A stretch of DNA of 35,060 nucleotides from UBA7359 sp041689615 (GCA_041689615.1 JBDNFW010000009.1:1-35060), one strand, 5' to 3'. Shown: positions 1 through 7,282, counted from the first letter of the stretch. Notes: a model not told the origin generated them from the sequence alone. Numbers and translations are program-made.

Positions 1-47
1 CAGAAGGTGGTAATGGAGATGTTGGATGGAGTGTTGAGTCAATCTAG
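1..47 (+). other. Window edge; possible 3' end of a plus-strand gene
   Basis: Two plus-strand frames run in from the left edge and stop close together, one with TAG at 45-47 and one with TAA at 52-54. Either could be the last codons of a gene that starts outside the window. The 14 to 17 residues visible are too few to recognise. A hairpin follows immediately and would suit the end of a transcript. Confidence 0.2.
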
Positions 48-66
48 TCGATAACGAGCAATAATT

Positions 67-90
67 AAAAAAGCCCCGTTAGGAGCTTTT
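67..90. terminator. Bidirectional intrinsic terminator
   Basis: AAAAGC at 69-74 pairs with GCTTTT at 85-90, and CC at 76-77 pairs with GG at 82-83, leaving a GTTA loop and one mismatch. Read on the minus strand the stem is followed by six T residues, so it can end the Rhs-locus transcript whose last gene stops at 149. On the plus strand it has four T residues and could end a gene entering from the left edge. Confidence 0.6.
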
Positions 91-148
91 AATAAATAGT
101 TCTATTTTATAAACAGTCAATATGATACTTGACCCCCTACCTGACCCC

Positions 149-475
149 CTACCCATATACATTGTCAATTATTCCTAAACCAATCAATGTAAATAAGGCA
201 CCAAATAAGGCAGCAAGTGCCGTATTAAAAGCTAGATATTGAAAGCCAGTTTTTCCAAAAAACATTAGTTTTTCTATTATTAATATCCATTTGAATACAA
301 AACTGTGTTTAGTGAATTTTGCACTTATAGGAATCAATATAGCCCAAGAAATAAGGAAAACTCCTATATGAAGTGATGTTCGCCCTTCCTGAACAGAACT
401 AAAATCTACTGCTCCAGAGAATAACGATATAAGTATTCCCAAAAAACACAATATTATAATTATTCCAATAGCCAC
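149..475 (-). CDS. Small integral membrane protein, candidate immunity partner of the orphan Rhs tip
   Basis: A 108-residue, very hydrophobic protein with about three membrane-spanning stretches (roughly residues 2-22, 36-53 and 82-104) and a short basic loop (around KFTKHSF) between the second and third. I do not recognise the family. It is the last gene of the minus-strand Rhs run, 27 bp after the orphan Rhs module at 503-1219 and followed by a hairpin terminator at 67-90. In polymorphic toxin loci the gene directly after a toxin tip is normally its immunity gene, and integral membrane immunity proteins are common for toxins acting on membranes or in the periplasm. That role is inferred from position alone. 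Confidence 0.6.
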   Translation of the reverse strand: MAIGIIIILCFLGILISLFSGAVDFSSVQEGRTSLHIGVFLISWAILIPISAKFTKHSFVFKWILIIEKLMFFGKTGFQYLAFNTALAALFGALFTLIGLGIIDNVYG

Positions 476-502
476 AAAAATACCTTTTTATAATTCAAAT
501 AT

Positions 503-1219
503 TTATTCGCATTCACATTCAGTAATTTCTGAATCCATAACTGTTGAGCTTCCCCATGCAACAAATGCAGAGTTATCATATCCAGCCAAAAAACCCAAAA
601 GACCAACTTGGTATGCACTGCCTAATTTAATTCCTGATATGGAACCACCAGGACCTCTAGCAAAACCAATCTGAGCAACAGCAAATTCACCATCAAAAGA
701 AGAAGGTTCTACGCTTGATTTACCATCTTCAAATGTTATTGGAGAACCAGTAATACCTACTTTACCACCGAATCCAGCCGCAGGCCCTACTGCCCAAACT
801 GTAACCTCTCCTTGTTTTCCATCGATACATTCAGATTTTAAATTAAACCTCATAAATGTACCTCCAACGAAAAATGCTACACCTGCTTGCATTGCCGAAC
901 CTTCCCACTCAATGAGACCTGTTGGATCTATAAAATTTATAGGATTATTGCTTACATAACTGTAAGTATTAAAACCAGCACCTAATCCAATCGGATCACT
1001 TGTGATATATCTTCCAAGAGAAGGATCATAATAACGTCTCATGTTGTAGTGAAGGTTCGTTTCCTGATCGTAATACTGACCAGGGAAACGCAAGTTATTG
1101 GTAATCAATTCCGTTGTCACCGTCGCCTCACCAAACGGACTGTAGTCAGCCTTCCACGTTACTGCTTGAGATTGATCTGTTATCTGTTGCGGCGTTCCCA
1201 GATGGTCGGTATGAAGCAT
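503..1219 (-). CDS. Orphan Rhs core/C-terminal tip module
   Basis: The 238 residues begin at the very end of an Rhs repeat-associated core. Residues 3-9 read HTDHLGT, followed by the core signatures RFPGQYYDQETNLHYN and RYYDPSLGRYITSDPIGL, and the core closes with the DPTGL motif near residue 101. The remaining ~135 residues are a Gly-rich, partly hydrophobic variable tip ending in ECECE, which I cannot assign to a toxin class. The thousand-plus residues of YD repeats that form the Rhs shell are absent: an in-frame TAA sits directly before the ATG. This is the layout of a displaced orphan tip module downstream of a main rhs gene. Whether it is translated on its own is unclear, because the Shine-Dalgarno is weak. 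It may instead be a silent donor that replaces the tip of the upstream fusion by recombination through the shared core DNA. Confidence 0.75.
   Translation of the reverse strand: MLHTDHLGTPQQITDQSQAVTWKADYSPFGEATVTTELITNNLRFPGQYYDQETNLHYNMRRYYDPSLGRYITSDPIGLGAGFNTYSYVSNNPINFIDPTGLIEWEGSAMQAGVAFFVGGTFMRFNLKSECIDGKQGEVTVWAVGPAAGFGGKVGITGSPITFEDGKSSVEPSSFDGEFAVAQIGFARGPGGSISGIKLGSAYQVGLLGFLAGYDNSAFVAWGSSTVMDSEITECECE
1047..1213 (-). repeat. Rhs core DNA repeat, copy A
   Basis: This segment matches 2126-2292 at a constant offset of 1079 bp with no gaps. About 62 bp from 1047 to 1108 are identical between the copies, and the rest is clearly related with silent-looking changes. It encodes the last part of the Rhs core (HTDHLGTPQQITD to the NLHYN motif). 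Homologous exchange here would swap tip modules. Confidence 0.85.
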
Positions 1220-1246
1220 TTATACCCGCATCATAGTTGTAAATAT

Positions 1247-1618
1247 TTATACAACTTTCTCTTTTCTCTTGGACTTTATCCATAACCATAATTTAGGAAC
1301 CCAGATAAACCATTGAAGAAAGCCGATAATAATCATTGCAACCCAAGTAATCAAAATATTAAAGTGTGGGCCAAAAATAATTGATGGCTCTAATCCAACT
1401 TTAGCAATTAAATTAAACAATAACCCCATTACTAAACCTGCTAAGTACCCTAAAGGAAAGGTTAAAACCAACATCTCTAAATGAAACTTCAGACTTACTT
1501 CCCCGCCAGATTGTGCTGATGGATGAAACAAAAAAGAAACAAGAACATAAATGCATAGCACAAACCAAATAGCAAGAAGTCCCCAGTAATAAAATTTACT
1601 ATTTTTAATAACCATCAT
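1247..1618 (-). CDS. Three-pass membrane protein, candidate immunity protein for the protease-Rhs fusion
   Basis: I place the start at the ATG at 1618 because its ATGA overlaps the TGA stop (1617-1615) of the upstream fusion gene, the usual sign of translational coupling. A longer reading from 1639 lies inside that gene. The product is about 123 residues with three hydrophobic stretches (near residues 10-30, 46-70 and 84-105), a Trp-rich end (QWFIWVPKLWLW) and a basic tail (KSKRKEK). I do not recognise the family with certainty, though small membrane proteins with a similar Trp-rich end occur next to Rhs tips. Position directly behind a toxin-like tip suggests immunity. Only 27 bp separate it from the orphan module, so all four genes look co-transcribed. 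Confidence 0.65.
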   Translation of the reverse strand: MMVIKNSKFYYWGLLAIWFVLCIYVLVSFLFHPSAQSGGEVSLKFHLEMLVLTFPLGYLAGLVMGLLFNLIAKVGLEPSIIFGPHFNILITWVAMIIIGFLQWFIWVPKLWLWIKSKRKEKVV

Positions 1619-2907
1619 TCTGAACACTGTTGCCTGCAAACATCTAGAATATTACTAGAGTATTCTTGGCAATCAGTACCTAATGGTCCGATAGCATAGA
1701 GAGGTCTGGGTCGATCAAACTGGTTTAATACACATTCTTCAAAACATCTATCTTCATCATCATCAATGACTTCACATTGAGAGTTTTCTTCATTGTCCCT
1801 TTCAGGCAAAGAAGACGTTCCAGGAGTTGGAACAAATGGACCATCCTCATCATCATCAGGATTATTCTGACTATCACATCTAATTGAACCATCAGGCAAT
1901 GTGACACAAATAAATTGATGGTTGAATACGGGAGGTCCACTACCATTTTCCCCGCTAAAGTCACCTAATGGACGTTGGCAATAAGAGGCTCTTAAACCCA
2001 ATGGATCTATAAATCGAATAGGATTTTGATCAACATAACCATATGTGTTTGACCCAGCATTTAACCCAATTGGATCGCTGGTGATAAACCGGCCAAGCCT
2101 CGGATCGAGATACCTAAAATAATTATAGTGAAGGTTCGTTTCCTGATCGTAATACTGACCAGGGAAACGCAAGTTATTGGTAATCAACTCCGTTGTCAGA
2201 GTAGCTTCACCAAACGGACTGTAATCAGCTTCCCAAGCTGTATTCTGATTACTGTCTGTGATTTGTTGCGGCGTGCCCAGATGGTCGGTGTGATCGCCTT
2301 CTCTTTTCATTTTTAGTTGTTTTAAAAATGACATCCCAAGTAATACCGTACTGGGGAAGTCACCTTCGTGAACAGCGGCTTCGACGTTATTTAGTTTAAT
2401 GCCGCCAACTTCGACACTATCTAGCGTAACAATATAAACTTCAACCAAGCCATTGGCTGTTTCAGATTGAGCCTTTTTTATTGTTTTTTTATAGTCGATC
2501 CCCAACTCTTCTGCTACAACGCTATTTAATGAAACGAACGTTGCACCTGTATCAATGATATATGGCACTTGTTTATTATTTATCTTACCTTCCGTACGAT
2601 AAATTCCCGTTGAGTCCGCAGGAAGCTTAACTGTAGCTACAGCGGTATTAGTACCGTGCCCCAATCTATATTTTTTTATGACATCATCAATTTTAAGTGT
2701 GACTGTCTTACGGTTTTTCTCTATATCGATTAATTGCACGCCTTTTATTGGTGACTCACCTTTTTTTATTGTGAAATGGACCCCGTCTATTCGCAGGATG
2801 GCCTTATCCTTAATCAAACCCATAACAGCAAGATCATCAATTGCGAAAGTAATAGATGAAAAAGATAAAAAAATCGAAAGATAAAAAATAGATATTGTTT
2901 TTGACAT
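1615..2907 (-). CDS. Fusion: secreted retropepsin-like aspartic protease + Rhs core end + Cys-rich tip
   Basis: A 430-residue product. I prefer the ATG at 2907 to the one at 2937 because it is preceded by GAG at the right distance and opens a clean signal peptide (MSKTISIFYLSIFLSF..., cut near ITFA). Residues ~25-205 are a clan AA retropepsin-like domain: the active-site motif is YIIDTGATFVSLN with Asp119, and the domain ends with VLLGMSFLKQLKMKREGD. These bacterial proteases are normally free-standing and end a few residues later. Here residue 206 instead begins an Rhs core (HTDHLGTPQQITD), which runs through FRYLDPRLGRFITSDPIGL to DPLGL at ~301-305. The last ~125 residues form an acidic, Cys-rich tip with HQFICVTLPDGS and a final set of four spaced cysteines. 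The Rhs shell is missing. The reading frame is open across the junction at 2292/2293, so the chimaera may be expressed and exported; function is inferred. Confidence 0.85.
   Translation of the reverse strand: MSKTISIFYLSIFLSFSSITFAIDDLAVMGLIKDKAILRIDGVHFTIKKGESPIKGVQLIDIEKNRKTVTLKIDDVIKKYRLGHGTNTAVATVKLPADSTGIYRTEGKINNKQVPYIIDTGATFVSLNSVVAEELGIDYKKTIKKAQSETANGLVEVYIVTLDSVEVGGIKLNNVEAAVHEGDFPSTVLLGMSFLKQLKMKREGDHTDHLGTPQQITDSNQNTAWEADYSPFGEATLTTELITNNLRFPGQYYDQETNLHYNYFRYLDPRLGRFITSDPIGLNAGSNTYGYVDQNPIRFIDPLGLRASYCQRPLGDFSGENGSGPPVFNHQFICVTLPDGSIRCDSQNNPDDDEDGPFVPTPGTSSLPERDNEENSQCEVIDDDEDRCFEECVLNQFDRPRPLYAIGPLGTDCQEYSSNILDVCRQQCSE
2126..2292 (-). repeat. Rhs core DNA repeat, copy B
   Basis: Partner of 1047-1213, within the protease-Rhs fusion gene. 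Its upper end is exactly the fusion junction: the first Rhs codon (CAC, His) is 2292-2290 and the last protease codon (GAT, Asp) is 2295-2293. In both copies homology to the Rhs core starts at the same residue (HTDHLGT), pointing to a common exchange point. Confidence 0.85.
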
Positions 2908-3044
2908 TAATATCTCGGCTTTCATTTCGATAGACATGTCCTGTTTTACTAAAATTTCCTTAAGAATGCCACTTGTTAAGCTGACATCACAATTTACTAT
3001 TTTGCAGAGATATGGATTAAGTATTTTAATACTATTACTTAAGA

Positions 3045-3131
3045 TGGTGCCCGGGGCCGGAATCGAACCGGCACGAGGTTACCCTCGAGGGATTTTAAGT
3101 CCCTTGCGTCTACCAATTCCGCCACCCGGGC
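3045..3131 (-). tRNA. leuZ: tRNA-Leu (anticodon TAA)
   Basis: An 87-nt gene reads from 3131 down to 3045. It has the acceptor stem GCCCGGG, an anticodon stem-loop GGGACTTAAAATCCC with TAA as anticodon, a long class II variable arm (CTCGAGGGTAACCTCG), a T arm with GGTTCGATTCC and an encoded CCA. In E. coli the leuZ gene follows glyW and cysT; here it is 18 kb from both, with a cysT 3' fragment 17 bp upstream. The symbol is given by analogy with that synteny. Confidence 0.97.
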
Positions 3132-3147
3132 AAACGCAGATTGAAGC

Positions 3148-3200
3148 ATAACAAAGGAGGCTGAGCCCAGAATTGAACCGAGGTAACGGTTTTGCAAACC
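3148..3200 (-). pseudogene. 3' fragment of tRNA-Cys, candidate attachment-site scar
   Basis: This matches 20961-21014 (the 3' part of the intact tRNA-Cys plus 7 nt beyond it) at 51 of 54 positions: two substitutions (3155 and 3169) and one deleted base in the variable/T-arm region. It covers anticodon loop, variable loop, T arm and acceptor 3' strand. Homology stops abruptly after GCAAACC. The encoded CCA end reads CCT, so it cannot be a working gene. A truncated 3' tRNA copy in the same orientation, next to the tRNA that should follow cysT, is what site-specific insertion into a tRNA gene leaves at the far end. Confidence 0.85.
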
Positions 3201-3272
3201 TATACTAAATTTATGCAAATCAATAACTTATGGAATATTCGCGTTCGTAACTCAGAATGCCTCCTTACTACG

Positions 3273-3307
3273 GGGCGCATTATACATGCATTTTAAGTTG
3301 AATTACG
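3273..3307 (-). promoter_or_regulatory. Candidate promoter for tRNA-Leu at the island edge
   Basis: On the minus strand there is a perfect TATAAT -10 box (3284-3279), followed by a GC-rich discriminator (GCGCCCCG) typical of stringently controlled stable-RNA promoters. The -35 region is poor (GTAATT with a 17-nt spacer). A transcript from here would read through the tRNA-Cys fragment into tRNA-Leu about 140 nt downstream. It could restore leuZ expression after the island cut it off from the pgsA-glyW-cysT transcript. Confidence 0.4.
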
Positions 3308-3413
3308 AACGTAATTTTTTAGCCCAATTATTGTCATTTTCTAACCAAAATTTGTATGTTTAGCGTGCTATTAAACAATACTCATAGCAATATTACTTTG
3401 CATTTTATTCTCA

Positions 3414-6400
3414 TTAAGCCGTTTGCCATGCCGTCGTAATCACAGACTGCACATCGTCTTGAATATTTTGCGGTACATCAAGACTGCCGCTACTAGGAGC
3501 TGAGAACGTTGCCATCGCATCGACCAATTGCTGGACGTTGCTTTCCGTTAAGATAAACCCATCATCTGTTGTATTGAAGGTTTCTATCCTGTTGTCATTG
3601 TCATACCAGTCTTCAATTGTTAACCGATCTAACGTATCAAGAATCCCTATATGTAAATCATCATTGTTCCGCCAAAACCATAATTCATCGTGATTAACAT
3701 CAGCAAACATTACCGTGTCATCACCTTTTTTCTCACCGTCTATCCAATCTGAGTCATAACCACGATTAAACTGATAAGTATCATTACCCTTGCCGCCTTC
3801 AAGCTCGTCATTACCGGAACCGCCATCAAGGTAATCATCACCCTCATCGCCTTCAAGTTCATCATTGCCTGCACCACCGAAGAGTTGATCGTTACCTTTA
3901 TCACCTTCTAGCTCGTCATTACCTGAACCGCCATCGAGATAATCATCACCCTCATCGCCTTCAAGTTCATCATTGCCTGCACCACCGAAGAGTTGATCGT
4001 TACCTTTATCACCTTCTAGCTCGTCATTACCGGAACCGCCATCAAGGTAATCATCGCCATCATTCCCTTCAAGTTCATCATTGCCTGCACCACCGAAGAG
4101 TTGATCATCACCATCATCGCCTTCGAGTACATCATCTCCGGCTCCGCCATCTATCGTATCGTCGCCTGCATTGGCATTAACCGTGTCGTCCATATCTCCC
4201 GCAACGATATTGTCATTACCCGTGCTGCCATTCAGATCGTCTTCTCTCGCTTCAACAATATTGGGATCGGTAATGATATTACCCAGATCATCAAACGCGA
4301 CTTGATCACCCGGCGTACCCGGATCTTGATCGATGATTTGTCGATCGCCCAGAATGTCACGGGTCGTCGCTTCGGGATCAGGTATTGGATCAGGATCGTC
4401 AGCGAGCGTTAAGGTGATACCAAAATCACCATTACTAAAGTTCTCGCCTTCCTTGAAGTTTTGAATGGTAAAGAAAGTGTTCTCAGACCCATTAAATTGT
4501 CGGATGGTGGCATCGTTACCACCAATGGTAAGAATTAAGCCTGATGTTTCATTCTTATAAACATCGCCTGCTTGTTGTATGAATTCACCACTGACATCAA
4601 CGCCATTGAAATCAATCGTACCAGTGCGGTCGCTATCATTAATAATGTCGCCTTGACCAACGAAGTAATTGTCGTTGCCGTCGCCGCCTTCTAAGGTATC
4701 AATAGCATTATCTTCGATATGCGTTGTACCACTTTTTTCGCCGCCATAGAGGATGTCGTTGCCTTTGCCGCCTTTTAGTATGTCACTACCTTTACCACCG
4801 ATTAATGTATCAGCGCCGGTAGCGGTCGTGTTGTTTGGATCATTGGAGTCGCCATAGAGTGTATCGTTGTCGTCTCCACCATCGAGCATGTCTGCGCCAT
4901 CGCCACCAACGAGAATATCTTCACCATCTTCGCCATGTAAGTTGTCATCATCGGCGTTGCCTTCGATGTAGTCATCACCACCGCCACCAAAGATGGTGTC
5001 GATACCGCCACCACCGTAGACATGATCTTCTATATTAGAAGTACCAAATACCTGTCTACCCTCACTTTGATCTGATCCAAATATCAATCGTTGTTCGGGT
5101 AGGCTCGTAACATCTTTTCTGGTAATTAATTCAAAGCCACTGTTGATGTCAATAAATTCTTTGCTACCTGCTGGTGAGAAATTTTCAACACTAACATCAT
5201 TAATTGCTGTACGGATCTTGGCTGCCAGAAATTCTGCACGGTCGGTGAGATAGCTTTCACTAAAATTTTCTAAGCTGAGCTCGTTTGAATCGTAAATTGA
5301 ATCACTTCCTTCGATTACAAATGGGCTCAATTCTGTTAATGCATATCTGAAAGCAAGCCCTCTTTGTGGATCTTGACTAAGCGAGAATAAACCACTAGAA
5401 GAAAACCCTGAAATACTAGTTACCGATAGCCCTAAAAATTCTGCTGTTAATTCACCATCCGATGTAAGAATAAGGTTATTGATTGCATTGATATCAGTAT
5501 ATAATTGTTCTCGGTTTATGATCGGTTGGATTGGTTCAGAAAATAATACAGCACGTAATTGACTCACTATTTCTTCGAGACTGTTATCTGCAATACTGGA
5601 ACCCGCTTTTAATATATTTAATATTTTTATTTGTGGAATGGCGGGATCAAGTGTTGCTAACAAACTAGATACAGTCAATACATCTGTAACCTTTTGTATT
5701 GAATGAGACGTGATAGGATCTAACGGAATCGTTTCCGTAAATTGCTCAATCCGTGTGCCCGGCACAAACCCAATATCAGATACGATATCGTTAGGCACAA
5801 CCAAGTTAGTAATACTACCTACGTCAAATGCAAAACCTATCTCTGACTCACCAGTTCTGGCAATTTCCAGATTTCTCAATGTCTCAAAGAATTCTTCCGT
5901 GTCATCATTAAAAGGAACTGCTGTCGTATCGAAACCAGGCGCATTATAAGTGAATGTTTCAGTCACCTGATTGGGTGCCAAACGACTCAAAATTAGTGCT
6001 AAATGCCCACCCAAAGAATGGCCGTTTACTGAAAATTCTTTTCCCGCTAAAGGACCATCGGATAATGCTGGCGGTAGGGTTGTTGAAGTGATTTCACCCA
6101 AGCCTGCCACAAGAGGAAATTCATCAGAATATGAATATTGAACAATGGGTTCACCAGCTTTTGCAGTAAGACGCTGGAGATAATTAAACATATCGATTGC
6201 TTGTGAAACAGCAATCCCGTTACCCCCGATATCACCAAAATCAGCATTTAACACATCATCAATAATATCACCAGGTGCCTCTGTCCCTCGCAGGGAAACA
6301 ACAAATTTCCCTGTTTGATTATCCAGAAAAACGGTTCCGGAAAAACCTTCTTCTGTGTTTTGTTGTGAATCAACGATAGTATATCGTTCAATGAATGTAT

Positions 6401-6545
6401 CTGCTTGAGAGTCGCTAAAATTTGCAGGCTCACCCGTTAAAGCTTCTCTAAATTCTGTAGGACTCATAGAGGGATTTAAGTCTAAGGCATATGCTGCATT
6501 TGAAAGCTGCGCATTAAGAAAATAATTATTGATCAGATTACTCAT
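3414..6545 (-). CDS. RTX lipase-like secreted protein (third couplet, with complete C-terminus)
   Basis: A 1043-residue protein without a Sec signal. Residues ~1-290 form an alpha/beta-hydrolase lipase domain. FVVSLRGTE at 81-89 is the usual strand before the oxyanion region; the nucleophile elbow is GHSLGGH with Ser177; Asp253 (VPNDIVSD) and His281 (TSHSIQKV) are the likely triad partners. From ~495 onward come two blocks of GGxGxDxLx Ca2+-binding nonapeptide repeats. Between them is a non-repeat beta domain (IQNFKEGENFSNGDFGITL) and a Pro/Asp linker. The last ~130 residues (TYQFNRGYDSDWI..., then LTESNVQQLVDAMATF) match the haemolysin-type calcium-binding related C-terminal domain common in type I secreted RTX enzymes. 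The start ATG overlaps the previous stop (ATGA) and has AAAGGAG upstream. Extracellular lipase or esterase is the likely activity; the substrate is unknown. Confidence 0.9.
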   Translation of the reverse strand: MSNLINNYFLNAQLSNAAYALDLNPSMSPTEFREALTGEPANFSDSQADTFIERYTIVDSQQNTEEGFSGTVFLDNQTGKFVVSLRGTEAPGDIIDDVLNADFGDIGGNGIAVSQAIDMFNYLQRLTAKAGEPIVQYSYSDEFPLVAGLGEITSTTLPPALSDGPLAGKEFSVNGHSLGGHLALILSRLAPNQVTETFTYNAPGFDTTAVPFNDDTEEFFETLRNLEIARTGESEIGFAFDVGSITNLVVPNDIVSDIGFVPGTRIEQFTETIPLDPITSHSIQKVTDVLTVSSLLATLDPAIPQIKILNILKAGSSIADNSLEEIVSQLRAVLFSEPIQPIINREQLYTDINAINNLILTSDGELTAEFLGLSVTSISGFSSSGLFSLSQDPQRGLAFRYALTELSPFVIEGSDSIYDSNELSLENFSESYLTDRAEFLAAKIRTAINDVSVENFSPAGSKEFIDINSGFELITRKDVTSLPEQRLIFGSDQSEGRQVFGTSNIEDHVYGGGGIDTIFGGGGDDYIEGNADDDNLHGEDGEDILVGGDGADMLDGGDDNDTLYGDSNDPNNTTATGADTLIGGKGSDILKGGKGNDILYGGEKSGTTHIEDNAIDTLEGGDGNDNYFVGQGDIINDSDRTGTIDFNGVDVSGEFIQQAGDVYKNETSGLILTIGGNDATIRQFNGSENTFFTIQNFKEGENFSNGDFGITLTLADDPDPIPDPEATTRDILGDRQIIDQDPGTPGDQVAFDDLGNIITDPNIVEAREDDLNGSTGNDNIVAGDMDDTVNANAGDDTIDGGAGDDVLEGDDGDDQLFGGAGNDELEGNDGDDYLDGGSGNDELEGDKGNDQLFGGAGNDELEGDEGDDYLDGGSGNDELEGDKGNDQLFGGAGNDELEGDEGDDYLDGGSGNDELEGGKGNDTYQFNRGYDSDWIDGEKKGDDTVMFADVNHDELWFWRNNDDLHIGILDTLDRLTIEDWYDNDNRIETFNTTDDGFILTESNVQQLVDAMATFSAPSSGSLDVPQNIQDDVQSVITTAWQTA
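3798..4121 (-). repeat. 108-bp coding tandem repeat, three copies
   Basis: Units start at 3798, 3906 and 4014. The first two are almost identical and the third diverges only near its end. Each unit encodes four RTX nonapeptides (QLFGGAGND, ELEGDEGDD, YLDGGSGND, ELEGDKGND). The near-identity at silent positions points to recent expansion by slippage or unequal crossing over, so repeat number probably differs between strains. Confidence 0.9.
4210..4858 (-). repeat. 649-bp direct repeat shared with the large RTX lipase gene (copy 1)
   Basis: It aligns to 12421-13069 with a constant offset of 8211 bp, no indels and only scattered, mostly third-position changes. It encodes the inter-block domain and linker, from the first SGTNNDN-like RTX turns back through TLADDPDPIPDPEATTRD to the GGKGSDILKGGKGNDILY block. 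Recent duplication or gene conversion between the two lipase genes is the simplest reading. Confidence 0.9.
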
Positions 6546-7168
6546 CTTATATCTCCTTTGTTTGAGCTTTTTATGAATGTTTTATCTGGCAAATTTGAAT
6601 GAATACTATAAGGCCTACTTTCAATAGCAAAAGCATCAGATGGACAGGAAATACGTCCTGAACCAACATTAAATATTTTTTTCAAAACCCAGCCGCTACC
6701 ATAATGAAAAGAAACAGCCTGACCAAAAATTTCCCCCTTTAGTAAAGAGGTTATTGTAGTCACACGCTTTCTAATATGTCCCCACTTGGAATAATCACGA
6801 TAATAGTTTCTATTGATAACATAATCCTGCTTGACCCTTTCCAGATTAAGCTCTCCACCTTTTGCAAAAGCATAAGGATGATTATCATGCGTATATCGTA
6901 AATCACGTTCACCTTCTTTCAAATAATATTCTTCGCCTAACTCAACCTGTTTATAAATAAATTGACCGGCTTCATTTTTGCAAAGATTGTGATAGTTGAT
7001 TCGACCTATAGGGATATCCCAGGTCGGAATTAAAATGGAAATTACTATCACTATCGTAGCTGCGATCCATTTTTGTTTTTTCTCTTCATTTATTTTTACT
7101 ACAACAAAAACAATTATTAATGTAAAAACTACATAAATAAATAAAGTACCTACCATTAAAAATCCCAT
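6542..7168 (-). CDS. Two-TM periplasmic-domain protein, partner of the RTX lipase at 3414-6545
   Basis: A 208-residue protein. TM1 is about residues 5-24, followed by a basic cytoplasmic loop (KINEEKKQK). TM2 is about 33-50, ending in PTWDIP. A long C-terminal domain follows, predicted periplasmic by the positive-inside rule. Soon after TM2 comes CKNEAGQFIYK, the signature shared with the proteins at 9472, 15050 and 15736 (W-[DN], then C-x2-[ED]-A-G and [YH]-K). A later stretch, LLKGEIFGQAVSF, matches the TGEVLGEIVSF of the 15050 protein, and another Cys lies near the C-terminus. GGAGG-type ribosome binding (AGGAGG, 7178-7183) supports the ATG at 7168. Its TGA overlaps the lipase start, so the two are translationally coupled. 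I know no named family; immunity or export partner is inferred. Confidence 0.8.
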   Translation of the reverse strand: MGFLMVGTLFIYVVFTLIIVFVVVKINEEKKQKWIAATIVIVISILIPTWDIPIGRINYHNLCKNEAGQFIYKQVELGEEYYLKEGERDLRYTHDNHPYAFAKGGELNLERVKQDYVINRNYYRDYSKWGHIRKRVTTITSLLKGEIFGQAVSFHYGSGWVLKKIFNVGSGRISCPSDAFAIESRPYSIHSNLPDKTFIKSSNKGDIR

Positions 7169-7264
7169 TTAATTACATCCTCCTGTAGACAAATTCAGAA
7201 CTGGCTTTGCGTTGCCATACAGCTTTTGTTGTTTTGGGGTCGCGTCTCTAACCTTGAATTTCAT
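7169..7264 (-). CDS. 31-residue peptide in the RTX operon
   Basis: The short ORF exactly fills the only gap in the operon. Its ATG (7264-7262) is preceded by AAGGAAGAG at good spacing, 18 bp after the stop of the RTX gene at 7283. Its TAA (7171-7169) directly abuts the ATG of the membrane gene at 7168. The peptide is basic in its first half (MKFKVRDATPKQQK) and ends NLSTGGCN, with one Cys next to a Gly-Gly. There is no signal peptide or membrane segment. I do not recognise it. It could be a leader that couples translation, the remains of a larger gene, or a functional small protein. Confidence 0.5.
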   Translation of the reverse strand: MKFKVRDATPKQQKLYGNAKPVLNLSTGGCN

Positions 7265-7282
7265 ATCATCTCTTCCTTTTGC

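Noticed and set aside
2936..3151. Plus-strand ORF of 71 codons over the tRNA-Leu gene
   Set aside because: It overlaps a clear tRNA gene on the other strand; the protein-like text is the translated tRNA.
3156..3267. Imperfect inverted copy of GGAGGCTGAG near 3251-3266 facing the tRNA-Cys fragment
   Set aside because: It needs a 4-nt insertion to align and is too short to separate from chance.
3301..3321. Hairpin AATTAC-GAAC-GTAATT followed by six T on the plus strand
   Set aside because: The stem is only 6 bp and AT-rich, and no plus-strand gene ends there; in the direction of the real gene it has no T tract.
3798..4121. Regular direct repeats that could suggest a CRISPR array or minisatellite
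   Set aside because: Units are 108 bp with no unique spacers and stay in frame as RTX nonapeptides; the same holds for the 132-bp array at 10681-11604.
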